DNA from: Vespula vulgaris
Taxonomy: Eukaryota > Arthropoda > Insecta > Hymenoptera > Vespidae
DNA: 64,000 bases
Assembly: GCF_905475345.1 (NCBI RefSeq)
Contig: NC_066599.1
Coordinates: 2,742,501 to 2,806,500, forward strand
Direction of reading: 5' to 3'
The notes under the pieces were generated by a model, which made no database searches, was not told where the DNA came from, and was given only the letters and a program-made list of their open reading frames with translations. Each line of letters opens with the position of its first letter. The stretch's first letter is position 1. A program made the translations under genes and the position numbers. Positions 1 to 11,900 of the stretch are shown here, one piece after another.

Positions 1-27
1 TTTCATTATGTATATATATATATATAT

Positions 28-107
28 GTGTGTATGTGTGTGTGTGTATGTGTATGTGTGTATGTATGTTTTCGTGTATGTCTGTGTGTGTGTGTATGTA
101 TGATTTT

Positions 108-138
<31 letters not shown>

Positions 139-203
139 ATTTATTTATTTATTCATTCATTTATTCATTTATTTATTTATTTATTTATTCATTCATTTGT
201 ATG
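28..203. repeat. compound (TG)n, (TA)n, (TTTA)n microsatellite
   Basis: TG-rich sequence passes into TA and then TTTA/TTCA tetranucleotide repeats. On the gene's strand this gives several AATAAA-like motifs. Confidence 0.9.
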
Positions 204-803
204 TATATATGCATATTTATAGCGTCGTTATTTATAAGTATTTATAGCGATATAATTTAAATAGCTGTGCTGTGAGACTCGCAAAAGTGGTAACCATTCG
301 TTCGTTTTATATATTTTTTTTTTTGTTTTCTCTTCTCTTTTTAACAGATCAAACGAAGAAACAAGAGATTGAACTCTCCTTACCCCGTTATCTTCTCCTG
401 GACCAACCTAACTCGATTCTCTTATCGACTAATTTGCGATCGAAAAGATCATTCGTCGAACTTATCGAGTCTATTTATAATGTACGTGAGTATCCTTTCC
501 ACTCCCTCCTCCGGAATATTAATCGATATTTCTTCTTCTTTCTTTTTGTTCTCTTTCTTCACGAATAGAATCTCCGTTGTTTTCCATTCGGGTTCCTCGT
601 AGTCCTGCGGGCCATTTCCAGGCTCCTAGAGCCGAACTTGTAGATCCCGTTGTAGATCCTTTTGTCGAATTGATCGCACTCTCCTAATCCCAAGAGGCGA
701 TCTCCAACAGTGATATCTTGATATACGTTCGTTGATGATTTAATCATACGAACGTAACAGGATTTAAGAGGACTCATTTGACAGGACCTTATCAAGGAGA
801 ATC

Positions 804-812
804 TCTGTCTCT

Positions 813-843
<31 letters not shown>
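804..843. repeat. (CT)n microsatellite in the 3' UTR
   Basis: Almost pure CT dinucleotides, which would be GA on the transcribed strand. Confidence 0.9.
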
Positions 844-990
844 TCCTCTTTTTCTCTTTCTGTATGTTCCGGTAAACTTTCAAGGTCATGCGGATCGACC
901 TTAACGAAGAATCACCCCCTTTCAGTAGACCGGGTAAGGTGGCCTGTGCGGCCACAATGGCGGAATGGGCGGTAAACTACCATTCCAGGA

Positions 991-3215
991 TCAAGTATCC
1001 TTGGTGCTCAAAGACGAATCCTCATCCTGACTACCGGGATACGGCATACCGAGTTTAGGACCCTGTTGCACTACCACCACACACTTCCTCATGTGTTTCT
1101 CAAGTGTGCTAGGTACCGAAAATGGCATCTCACAGAAACGACACTTGTAAGTATCTTTACCGTGTCTACCGTGCGTCTTCATGTGCCTTGTAAGTTTAGA
1201 ACTTTGTGCACAGGCGTAGGAACAAAGTTCGCACTTGTACGGTTTCTCACCGGTGTGCGAACGTCTGTGAACCGTCAGATTCGAACAATTTTTAAATACT
1301 TTACCACAATATTCGCAGGTATCGTTTCTACCACTCCGTTCTTTCTTCAAAAGAGGACTCGGCAGACCTTGCAGTGCAAGACTGGACGTTGTCGCCTTCG
1401 AGGCTTTTCGAAATTCGTTGTTTTCTAAATAATGAGGACTTGGTAACCAAAGACCACCGAAATCCGGCCCGGACGATCTTGGAAAGCCTTGTCCAGAAAA
1501 TATGTTAGGCGTTGTCGAAGAATTAAAGTTCGTAGGTGACAGGGCACTATCCTTTTCCTTGTTATTGTTCAAGGAATTAGCTAAACTCGACGATGACTCG
1601 GTTTTTATAAAACTACCACGATGATTCTCTTGAAGGGCTTGCCTGTATGCTTCTGAGTATTGGGCTATGTTACTCAAGCCAAATTTTTCCATGAGATCGC
1701 CGACTAAACTGTCGGATTTCTGATCGATCCTACCACCGCTCTCTTCGCCGCTCTGACCCTGCGTAGTACTCAAATCCTCCGGCGTATTCTCCTCGGTGTC
1801 CTCTCTTTCGGCCTTCTGATCGTTTTCCTCGACCTCGTCCAAATCCATATTCTCGTCGCAACTCGAACCATCGTCCGGCACGGTCTCGACGCTTCCTTGA
1901 GGACTGGCGGCGACGTTCAACGTCTCCTGATGCTCCTTCCTCATGTGTTTCCTCAATTCAGCGAAGTTAGACAATTCTAATTCGCAAACTTCGCACCTTG
2001 TAGCCTGCTGACCCGTTTGTCCATCCTGCGTACCACCATCCTGCTGATACTGCCTCTCCTTCTCTCGATGACTGCGCCGGTGAACGATCAAATTCGATTG
2101 GAATCGAAATTTCTTGTCGCAGACCTCGCAAGCGTAAATTGTTTCCGAACCAGAATCGACAATGATAGGAGTAGAAGCTACCGGCGGACTAGTTTTCTCG
2201 CTATCCGTTGAATTGTTATTATTGTGATGTCCGATAGGACTTTGACTGTAACAAGGTGGCGAATTTTCTTTCTGATGATTGCTATGCGTAAGATTGGCTG
2301 GATTGTTAGTAGCCGGACTCGGTGGTTCTACGGGTTGAGGACGAGACGGTGGTCTTTGTTGAGATTGTTGAGATTGTTGAGATTGCTGTTGTTGCTGTTG
2401 CTGCTGTTGCTGTTGTTGCTGCTGTTGTTGCTGAGCTTGAAGATTTCCAGGTACCGGTAAAACGTTTTGTACAGTAGGCGGTGCTGGATTCGAGTTGCTA
2501 GGGTTGGGATTGCCGCTATTGGGTGGAGCCGCGCCTAAGGACGGATTAGCGAGGCTCCTTAGGCGCGCCGAGTAAAAATCCAGGTTGGCTTCTAACGGTG
2601 GTGGGTGTGCCTGTGCACTCAATGCACGGCCATGCGATAGTTCGGCTAAATTCGCTAGATTTCTTGCGTTGTTTAATGAATCCAACGAGCTACGGACGAG
2701 AGGGTCACCTAAATTTAAACCGTCCATACCACGTAACGGATCACCGAGGTTTTGTAGGTTCCTCGTCGCCGTTTGTAACTCTTGGAGACCTCTGTACCCA
2801 GCCAAAGGATTTAACGCAAGGAAATCTGGCCTAAACATCGGTGGAAAACTTCTTTCCAAATGTTGCGGTAGCCTCAGAAAACTATGTAGCGGATCACCAA
2901 CCAACGAGGCCGACGTTTGAAGCTGTTGACGGCTTCCGCTGCTACCACTCGTGTTCGTTCCAGCTGAACTGTTCGCCGCGGATGAACTTCCGCTCGATTT
3001 GCCGCTTAAATTTAAGTGATTTGGCGGACTCAGGTGATGCGCATGCGTTGGTGTGGGCGTGGGTGGACTCGGTGCTGGTGTATTCGACGACGAATTCGTC
3101 GACGGCGAGGACGAACTATACAAACGTGCACCGTGGACGCTTTGCGCGTGTTGGAGTAACTCCCACGCGGACGATACTCGTCTCGAGCATTGCGAACATT
3201 GCAGCCATCTTGGTT
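991..3215 (-). CDS. BCL11 (cph): BCL11-family zinc-finger transcription factor, coding exon 3 (last), six zinc fingers
   Basis: This terminal exon encodes residues 163-903 of the 903-aa 1b form. The family makes nuclear DNA-binding regulators, mostly repressors. Seen, by residue: C2H2 finger 1 (C169, C172, H185, H190) in the family context SAWELLQHAQSVHG; Pro/Ser/Asn-rich linker; polyglutamine; fingers 2 (C525, C528, H541, H545) and 3 (C570, C573, H586, H591); acidic stretch 610-638; PEDLS 641-645, matching the CtBP-binding PxDLS consensus; IKTE 699-702, a sumoylation-type site; fingers 4 (C796, C799, H812, H816), 5 (C824, C827, H840, H844) and 6 (C854, C857, H870, C874). Fingers 4-6 nearly match vertebrate BCL11A, which fixes the family. 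The acceptor is TTTCCAG|AA at 3216-3217, preceded by a T-rich tract. The two leading bases complete a Glu codon with the G from exon 2. The frame continues upstream to 3285, but that part is intron. TGA is at 991-993. Confidence 0.95.
2353..2433 (-). repeat. polyglutamine-coding CAG/CAA tract in exon 3
   Basis: About 17 consecutive Gln codons, mixed CAG and CAA, are followed by three Ser-Gln-Gln units. The mixed codons should limit slippage. Length polymorphism between individuals is plausible. Confidence 0.9.
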
Positions 3216-3660
3216 CTGGAAATAAAAAAAAAAATCCGTACGTTTCGTCAAAAGTTTCTCTTCTATTAGAAAGGGAAATATACACAATACATTTGTTATT
3301 TTAGCAATTAGCTTGTTCCCCATTAATTAACGCGCAACTGTCTGACTTCATTCTCTTCTTACAAAAAATTCTACGACTCAAACGCGTACGAATTATTATA
3401 AACTTATTATATAGTAACTTTTCTAAGCCTACGTCGATGATAATAGAATAATACATTCTTTTCCTTTTTAAAAATGAATTACAAATGTAACAAACAGATA
3501 ATTATGATATATTTCATATCGAGCATAGAGATTTTTCTAAGTCTCTATGACAGTAATAATCTGATCTAGTCTTCTTTTTTTTCCCTAGTTTATCAATTGC
3601 AACTCAACTATTCGATAAAAATTTAGCGAAACGAACTGGAGAAAAAAAACCAAGACGAAA

Positions 3661-3682
3661 ATATATATATATATATATATAT
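3661..3682. repeat. (AT)11 microsatellite
   Basis: A pure AT dinucleotide run. Confidence 0.9.
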
Positions 3683-3905
3683 TAAAACGTACTTGCACGC
3701 TTAGGTACACGAGCTCGCGCACATCAATTCTCGATCCTCCCTTAATTTCAGAAAATCGGGATAGAAATCCGCTTGTGCCGATTGAATTCTGAATTCAAAC
3801 GGCACGCACGCCTGTGTCAAATTGCGGGTTCTAGAGCTTGCAGGGGCTTAAAAATAATATCCCTTGGAACACGATGGTCGGTGGATAGTGATCGAGGGAG
3901 GTGGT

Positions 3906-3964
3906 TTGAGGGTAGTCGTTCAGCGTAGCAGCTGAAACTGACCCTTAACGACTTCTCGACCCTC
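3906..3964. other. complex island with two mutually exclusive hairpins
   Basis: Hairpin A (3906-3948): TTGA/TTAA, GGGT/ACCC, AGT/ACT and TTCAGC/GCTGAA pair around the loop GTAGCA with two small bulges. Hairpin B (3908-3964): GAGGGTAGTCGTT pairs with AACGACT plus ACCCTC across a 5-nt bulge. The two share their 5' arm. Function is unknown. Confidence 0.4.
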
Positions 3965-4059
3965 CGTTATGACAGCGCGGGAGGGACGGGTTTTGAATTT
4001 CAATGTTTTTAATCCGGAATATCAGATTTTCTCCCATTTTTCATAGCTCGAAGTAGTAG

Positions 4060-4104
4060 CAATACTAGTAGTAATAGTATTAGTAGTAGTAGTAGTAGTA
4101 GTAG
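4060..4104. repeat. (AGT)n trinucleotide repeat
   Basis: AGT/AAT triplets grade into a pure AGT run. Confidence 0.9.
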
Positions 4105-4486
4105 ACGCGAAAGAGAGTAGTTTTTCCTTCAGGACATTTTTTTCAGGGGTGATTCTCTTGTTCTTTCTCTTTTTTTTTCTTTATCTCTTTTTTTTATTAA
4201 TTCGGAGTCACCCTTCGAACGAAAGAAGAGAGAAAGAAATAGAGAGAAAAAAATTGAATAAACGAGAAGATAGTGGTCTTTATCGTTACCTTATGTGCGC
4301 GCGTGTGTTTGTGTATGTGTGTGTTCATCCTCTCTCTCCTTTTTTTTCCTTTTTATTAGAAAAAGCCTATCGTTAAATGTGAAACATAACCGCGGAAACA
4401 TATTCGTCTCGATCGTAACACATGATGTTCAAAGAGGGTTGCAAGTCGACTTAAATTTACGCCGACGTTAAAGCACTTATCGTGTT

Positions 4487-4512
4487 CCTCTCTCTTTCTC
4501 TCTCCTTCTCTT

Positions 4513-4580
<68 letters not shown>

Positions 4581-4582
4581 GC
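4487..4582. repeat. (CT)n microsatellite
   Basis: CT dinucleotides with a few TTT interruptions, about 95 bp, all pyrimidine on the plus strand. Confidence 0.9.
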
Positions 4583-5028
4583 TTTCTATTCCTTTTTTTA
4601 TCGGAGATTTTATCGGGAGTCGTTTTAGACGATCGATCTAACTTATCATGATTTTTCAACAAAGTTTAAAGTGCTTCAGGATGGAGACAAAGGTGATATT
4701 ATTTATTGCACCAACCTTCTTTTAACTTTATACATATATATATATATATAATTTTTTTTTCTCTTTTTTTTCCTATTTTTGTTTTTTTTTTTCTTTTATC
4801 CTCAATTTTATAAAATTGTTTTGTCATTTTTTTGGTTTCTTTTTTTCAATCACGTAACTCAAAAATATATATATATCAAAAAAAAATATGTATATATAGA
4901 TGTATATGCAAAATTAAAATATGTCAGAAATGTTCGTACCGTTTGATTTTAATTAAAAGAAACAAGGAAAGAAAGAAAAAAAGAAAAGAGAGAAAGAAAA
5001 AGAAGGAGAATGCATTCGACGTATTCTC

Positions 5029-5049
5029 CGAGTTCTCACTAAGAACTCG
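5029..5049. other. short perfect inverted repeat (8-bp arms)
   Basis: CGAGTTCT and AGAACTCG flank the 5-nt loop CACTA. A repeat of this size is expected by chance several times in 64 kb. Confidence 0.6.
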
Positions 5050-5546
5050 AGACTCATCCGAGGTCCAGCCACAAAGTTTAGCTGAACTTTTTCGCAAGAG
5101 AGAGATTACCTTTCCTTTCATTCTCAACGAGAGGCAGAAAAACAGAGAGAGAGAGGGGGGGGAGGGAAAGAGATAGAGAGAAATAAAATGAAGGAAGTTA
5201 AGATCGACCTATGTTTCGTTTTTACATACAGTGTGCTTCCTCGATAAAAAAGAAAAGAAAAGGAAGGAGAAGAAAAGAAAAGAAACGAAAAGAAAAGAAA
5301 AAAAGAGAACCTTCGAAAGAAACAAATGGGAAAAGAAAGTGGATAGTATACAGGGTCCTGGGGAAATCCGTAAGAGATTAAAAAGTTCACAAGACTATCG
5401 TCATTCCTCGACTACGTTGTAACGATGTTTAGGCGAACGAAGGAGAAGCGAAATCAGTGTAGGAGACAAAGAGGTTTGCAGGAAAATAAAGCGGTCCCTA
5501 ATTAAATGGCCGTTCTGGACAGAATAAAAGAGAGAGTGAATAAGAA

Positions 5547-5548
<2 letters not shown>

Positions 5549-5587
<39 letters not shown>
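5549..5587. repeat. (GA)n microsatellite
   Basis: A pure GA dinucleotide run. Confidence 0.9.
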
Positions 5588-5590
<3 letters not shown>

Positions 5591-8158
5591 AGAAGAAAAT
5601 CGTCGAGCGAGTTTTAAAGCAGAACGTTCGGCGAATCGAGATTTACGAGTTCTTTTAATCTCCTTTAAATTCACCCTCGTTAACCTTAAAGTACAACTCT
5701 CTTTTTCTCTCTCCTTCTTATTTTTCTTCTTCTTCTTCTTCTTCGAAATTTTATTTTTTATTGTTGAAAAAAAAAAGAAAAGAAAAAAAAAAGTAAAGTG
5801 ACGTAAGCTTCGTACCAATTTAAATACACACTACTTATTATACAAGGATCAACAATTAACTCTCACATACTTCGCTCTGACTTATTTATATATGTAATCG
5901 AATGTTAATGTAGCTTTGTGAATGGGACGGGACAGAGAGATTGATGCCAAGAGAGAAACTTTTGTTTTATCGGAGGATACGTCAGGAAACAGGATTTATG
6001 AATACGTTAGACACAATGGAACACATATCGTCGCATTATAACAAGGTGCCAAGTGGAATAACGAGTCCGATGGTGGGCGAGTAGAATATTCCTTTTTCTT
6101 TTTCTTTTTATTTTTTTTTTCTTTTTACTTTTTTTTTCTTTCTTATTTTTACTCTCCACGATATAGCACTGACCTTTTAATAACATTTTATCGGTTGGAT
6201 TAATCTCCAGTTATTTATTAGTTTAAAAGAAATTATTACGAAGAAAAAGACGACGTGACGTCTATTCTCGTATAATAATCGATTGTCATTATCGCGATCC
6301 GTTCTATCGATACGATACAATTTATAAATGTATGATTAGTCATAGAATAAAAGAAAAAGAATGTTTTTTTAGTCCTTTTCAAGAACAAAGGGAGCTTCTT
6401 TTGTTTCGTAAAAATCGTGTGTATATATATATATTTATATATAGGTAGGTAGGTAAAAGTCTGCTTATTGAAAGAAATTTTTCGACTAGTCATTCATAAT
6501 CATTGCTTTGGTAGTAGGCGTAAATTAGCGAAGGAAAATTAGACCATAGATAAATGGGAAAGAGAAAGGCAGAAAGACAGAAAGAATGAAAGAATAAAAG
6601 GAAAGGCAAAAGAAAAAAAAAGGGACTAGCCAGGGAGAAAAGGAAGGTCGTAAAACGGCAAGCGTGAAAATTTGGAATATTGTTTGGCGCTGCAGGCGTT
6701 AGGCGCCCTTCCCCTCCACATTTTCTACCCCTCGACAGGAGGTTCCTTCTTTTTCCGGAAGTTGAAAATATTGCCGACTTCCCTCGGGGAAGTAAGTAAG
6801 AGGAAAAGAAAAGAAAAGAAAGGAAAAGAAAAGAGAAGAAAAAGAAAGATAGGAAGAAAGAAAGAGAAAGAGAAAGAGATAGAAAGAAAAGGACATTGGT
6901 TGGTAGTACCGAAGAAGATAAGCGTGAGTATATTTCCATGGTATATAATAAAGGTGTATCGATTTAAAGTATGGGGTCTCTTTTCATATGCAAACACCAT
7001 GCTTTCTCTCTTTCTATATCTTTCTGGCCATCCTTTAGGATTATTTTCCCCAGATTTTTATGATCATCTGACAATGAGACTTTGTAAATGGCCGGACCCG
7101 ATGAAAAATATGTTAAGAGGTAGAAGATCGAATCTTATTTTATTTTATGAGATAAAAGATACCCTGAGACTTGGTAAATGACTTTATGGAGTCTATGAGG
7201 AGGGTGGAGAGAAGAAAAAGGGAAAAGAAAATTAAAAAGAAAAAAAAGAAAAAGAAAATGCGAACGAATATCATTTTATCTCGATAGATATAATAAAAGA
7301 TACAGTCTCGTGTTACCGTCTTACTCGATTTTATTCGCATGAAAATTGACCGAAACTTTAAAACTTTAAAACTCGATCGAAAGAAAGAACGATGATAGAT
7401 CCTAGTTGAGTAGTACAGTATCTATCTATACGATATATAGTAGAAGAGAGAAATCTTTTGGAATGGTGACCGAACGATTTTCTTCAGAAATTACCCGTCA
7501 AATTGGTCTGCCCGACGTTTGGGGTAAATCGTTCGGAATATACCATTGTTTAACGACAAGTAGAGCCATGGTCATCCTTTCGAATACTTCCTTTTAACCC
7601 TTTCACGGAAGACTTCATACGAAACGAGCAACCACTGCCGGTTGGGGTGATCGCAAAGCGACATTTTCGAAAGACGAGCGAATCTCTTTCTTTGTGACAT
7701 ATACATTGAAAAATATTTCCCCGTGCGTGTGGTGTGTGTGTGTGTGTATGTGTGTGTGTATAAGATAAGCATCAATCTTATACACATATGTATGTATGTA
7801 TGTATCTATCCATTCTTTTCTACTGTCGATGATCCTTCGAGAGAAGGGATCTTATATATTTCCAAAATGCACAAATTCGATGTATTCAAAAACATTTTTT
7901 TCTTTTCCTTTTTTAATCAAACAAAAATGAAGTCTTTTTTTTTATTACGAACAATCTCTGCGTAAAAAAAAAATTGTTGATTATAGAGAGGGTGGGGGAA
8001 AAGAGGAGAAAGACCATAAATGAAATTAAACTTCGATAAGTAGCTACGAAAGAAAGATTCTTTTTTTTCTATTTTGCACTTTTTTCTTTTTTTTTTACGA
8101 CGAACGAAGCAGCAACCACATCTGCCGCTCTCGCCCTATCGAGAGCTTTCGCACCCGC

Positions 8159-8650
8159 GTGACGTCATGGTACACAAAGGATCGTAATCCAGAATGGCGT
8201 GTGACAATATTAAAATATCGATTAGCCAACGTATGCGACGTATGCACTTTGTCCCTGGCACAAGGGTTGCACTTAAAAGGGCCGGCGCTTGCAATGGATC
8301 GTATCCAGGTAGGTAGATTGTGGGCGATTTTAATCAGGGACCTATGGTCACGTGAATCTTTAGAAATTCTTTGTATCAGTGTCCATTTAAATTTATTATT
8401 ATTACGCTTGAACGTCCTTCTTGTTTCCTGTACAAATGACTCCTTTGAAAATGAACCTCGAAGCGATATTAAACAAATACAAATTTATCATCGTCGCGTT
8501 ACGACGATTAACAGTAGTTCTTTAAACGGTCCGACGCAAGACGAATTGGAATTATACTTGAAACGAAATCAAAAGCAAAAACAAAAAAAAAGAGAAAGAA
8601 GAAAGGAATCGCCCAACGAAATTCAATTATTATATTTTCGTTTAATTTAG
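8159..8650 (+). other. open reading frame without recognised function, probably conserved non-coding island
   Basis: A 163-codon frame opens at a GTG, lies antisense in the BCL11 intron, and is among the longest that is not microsatellite. I recognise no domain; the first in-frame ATG comes late and the 3' end falls into Lys-rich simple sequence. The first 200 bp are complex and include a palindromic CRE (TGACGTCA, 8160-8167). A regulatory island is likelier than a gene. Confidence 0.15.
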
Positions 8651-8922
8651 ATAGATTTACATCAACCGGACCGTCGGTAGAAGTCGGTAGAATCACTTTG
8701 AAAAATATATTTTTAGCAAAGAATAACTCTGACGAGTGAAACTTTAATATCCATGTACGATCGCAAACGTACACCTTGCGGTCAGTACGCGGTGCCGAGG
8801 ACAAGATTGGTCAGAGCACTATCTTTCTTTCTTTCTCTCTTTCTCTCTCTCTCTTTCTTTCTCTCTCTTTCTCTCACAGATCCTTTATGTCGCCCGTTCG
8901 TTCGTCCGACCGCAAACATCAA

Positions 8923-8941
8923 GAATGGACCACTGGGTCCA
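8923..8941. other. GAATGGACC..GGTCC palindromic motif, copy 1
   Basis: TGGACC-ACTG-GGTCCA is a perfect inverted repeat with a 4-nt spacer, inside a complex island. A close relative is at 14815-14832. Confidence 0.5.
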
Positions 8942-11900
8942 TTAAATTTGCCTCTTGTCTCTAACAAAAGCGTCTTCGGGGAGTTAAAAAATGCAGCTTT
9001 ATGCCGTTTCTACGAGATAAAAAGAAAACTGAGAGATGTACGTGTACGAAGTTAGACTCGAAAAGTAACAAAAAAAGAAAAGAAAAAAGGAAAAGAAACA
9101 AAGAAAAAAGAATATACAGAAGAAAAAGAAGAAGAAGGAAAAAAAGAGAACAGAAAATAATAATAAAGTAAACGGATGAAAAAATAGAGGAAATATAAAA
9201 AAATAGAGTTGGAAGATTCGTTGATGTACGACATAGAAAAGAAAAAAAAAATAGAAAGAGAGAGAGAGAGAGAAGGGAGATCAGGATGTAGCCAATTCGC
9301 AAGCAATTCTCGAGACGCCTCAGGCGGTCCAAGAAAACGGGATACGTGCGAGAAAGAAAGAGAAAGAAAATGAGAAAGAGAGAGAGAGAGAGAGAGATAG
9401 ATAAAACAGGGAGAATCCTTCGTGGACCAAGAAGGGGTCGGAAAGAAACCATAAAGAGCAGCTGGTTGAAAAACCTCACCCGCGACGACGAGAATTAATA
9501 TTCCAGACAAACGTGACAGATAGATCAAATCTGCATCTCACCCGGAGCGCTCTCTGGTGTCAATTTCAACGGATTATCGCTTCCTTTCTCCTCTTACCCC
9601 CCTTAGCCCCTTACCCCTCACCCAACCACCAACCTCCAACCTTCACTACCACTATCATCATACCACCACCCCCGACCCAACTTCTCAAATCTCCTCATTG
9701 CTAACTTCCCTATCCTGCGATATTTTTATCCAACTCTTCGAATCTCTACAACATCTTTCTTTCTCTTTTCTTGTTCTTTTTTTTTTTTTTAATATATCGA
9801 TATATCGATACATATATCATCGTTGTTAATTTGTTAAGTTGATATTTAAAAATTGATATGTTATAAAACGTTTATGTATATGTATATATGTAGGTTTGTA
9901 ATCGTTGAAAAGGAACTGAGGAATAATGTCAAAAATTCACTGAATTTATTTTCAAAATTAAGCGATCAAAGTAATTTCTACGTTTAATAAAATAAATAAC
10001 TATGTTGAATGAGATAAAAAGTTAGTTAAAAATTACTTAAAAATTAAAATATAAAACAAACCTTAAGTTGTTAAGATATTTTCTAAAGCATAAGTTAACT
10101 TTATTATTTGATGAAAATATCATTTATATCATTATACTATCTAATAACTAATTAATCTATCTAATCTCACTTTCTCGTATGAGATATCTCTGATGTGACA
10201 AACAGATATGCACATACACATTCTTTCCGATACATAACTATATAAAAATTTTAACAGTTAGACATTTTCAAAAGAAATAAGCTAATCGATAACAGGTATG
10301 GTCTAATAAATTTGAAAAGGTTTACGGGTAGGACCAAGTCGAAAATGACGATGACGATGACGATAATCAGGGTTCTGTCGTCGGTTGATTTTACCTGGGC
10401 ACACGCAGCGAGTGAAACGAAACGAAACGAGACGAGACGAAGACAACACGAGCGGGCACGCACGTTCGTACGTTATATACATGGCTCGTGCGTACCACGT
10501 GGCCAGACAATAGGAAGATTCTAATTAGGCTGCTTCGAGTTGGCCGGTTTGTGAAGTGAAAGAAAAAAAAGAAAAAAATTCTGACAAAAAAGACAACGAA
10601 AGGGGCAGAACCAAGGAATATAATATAGTCGATCCATGTATGTATACATATATATACATATATATAAATATATTTGTGTGTGTGTGTAGGAAAAGGGACG
10701 AGCACGAGCTTCGCTCGCGTTCTGCTAGAAAAAAGGGGTTAACTCTTGCGACAAAACGGATAGCTAAGGGAGAGAAAGGGGTGCTACTGTGCTTCACGCT
10801 TCGTGATGAAGCCTTTAAGCATAGGATCGGTTGATCCGTCGGTCGTGCGTACCGGATAAACTCGATCTTTCGTTGAAATTTTTTAGATATATGTATGTAC
10901 GCATGTGTGTATATATATATATATGCATGTGTATGCAGGTAAAAATATCTGAGATTGATTTATAAATAAGCGTATAAATGTTATAAGAAATTTGTTAGAA
11001 TAAAGTAATACTTTTATAGAATTAATTTGACAGATAAAACGAGATAAAAATAAGATTCTGATTATAAAACGTTTGATTTATTAATTATATTTCTTGTCTC
11101 TTCATTTTTTTTTTTTTTTCCTTAATAAACTTCTTACTCGAAACAGTATTTATTTAGGGATCAATCGAAATATATTAATACTAAATATTTTTTAGAGAGA
11201 ATTGTAGATTCAGTCAAACGGATTATATCCTATCTATTCGTAGGAACGAATTTGTTTCTTTTTTTTTCAAATTATTTTTTATATCATAATAATTAAGATG
11301 CATAAATGAAATTAATTGATAGAAAACTATAAAAGTTATCGTTATTATCTTCTCATTGTCTGATCGACACGATTTTTCTTTATGACAGTATTTGTATTAA
11401 CAAATGTTTGTAGACTTCGATATAGACTATATTTTTCTTATCAAACAAAAAAAAATGAAACAAAACAAAAAAAAAAGAATGAAAATCATCGAACGCGTAA
11501 CAAAAGAAATGGGAGGAAATAAAAAGAGTGTAAAATAAAGATAATAAAAAAAAAAAGGTTTTTGAATCGAATGTGAACACCCGCGCGTTAAACCTATCGA
11601 CAATGCAACACGATGTGATCCCTTCGAGGGATAGATGATTTGCGGAGGGGTGTAAAGGGAATTCAGGCAGGTTCAACCCCGATCTCAAAGCGGGTGGTTT
11701 AAATTCAAAAATCGAATCCACCGCATCGACATTGTTCGTGTTCATTGGACCAAGTCCGACATCAGATGGCCAATCATGAATGTATTTTAAAAACCCCCAA
11801 AACTTTTTTACGTTTCGTTGTTTCCCTATCGATAATTTTAAATGACTATGTTTTTATTATTTCACACATACATATATACATATACACGCATATATGACAT

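Larger units (their letters stand above)
1..990 (-). other. 3' UTR / 3' flank of the BCL11 gene
   Basis: The 990 bases after the stop codon contain no gene. They hold moderately complex sequence (about 600-780 and 860-990), a CT tract near 804-843 and a TG/TA/TTTA microsatellite near 28-203. Several TTTATT motifs (AATAAA on the transcribed strand) lie at about 120-200, so polyadenylation could happen there or beyond the window edge. Confidence 0.6.

Noticed and set aside
1591..1593. Coordinates given for the C2HC finding of zinc finger 6
   Set aside because: The coordinates on that finding are not the right place: the Cys874 codon lies at about 1081-1083, as its text states. The observation stands; only the stated span should be ignored.
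3216..3285. Upstream extension of the exon 3 reading frame to a GTG at 3285
   Set aside because: It translates the T-rich intron end; the CAG acceptor at 3216-3217 and the phase match with exon 2 mark the true boundary.
11577..11700. Possible tRNA, because GGTTCAACCCC resembles a B box
   Set aside because: No A box at the right distance and no cloverleaf stems could be made.
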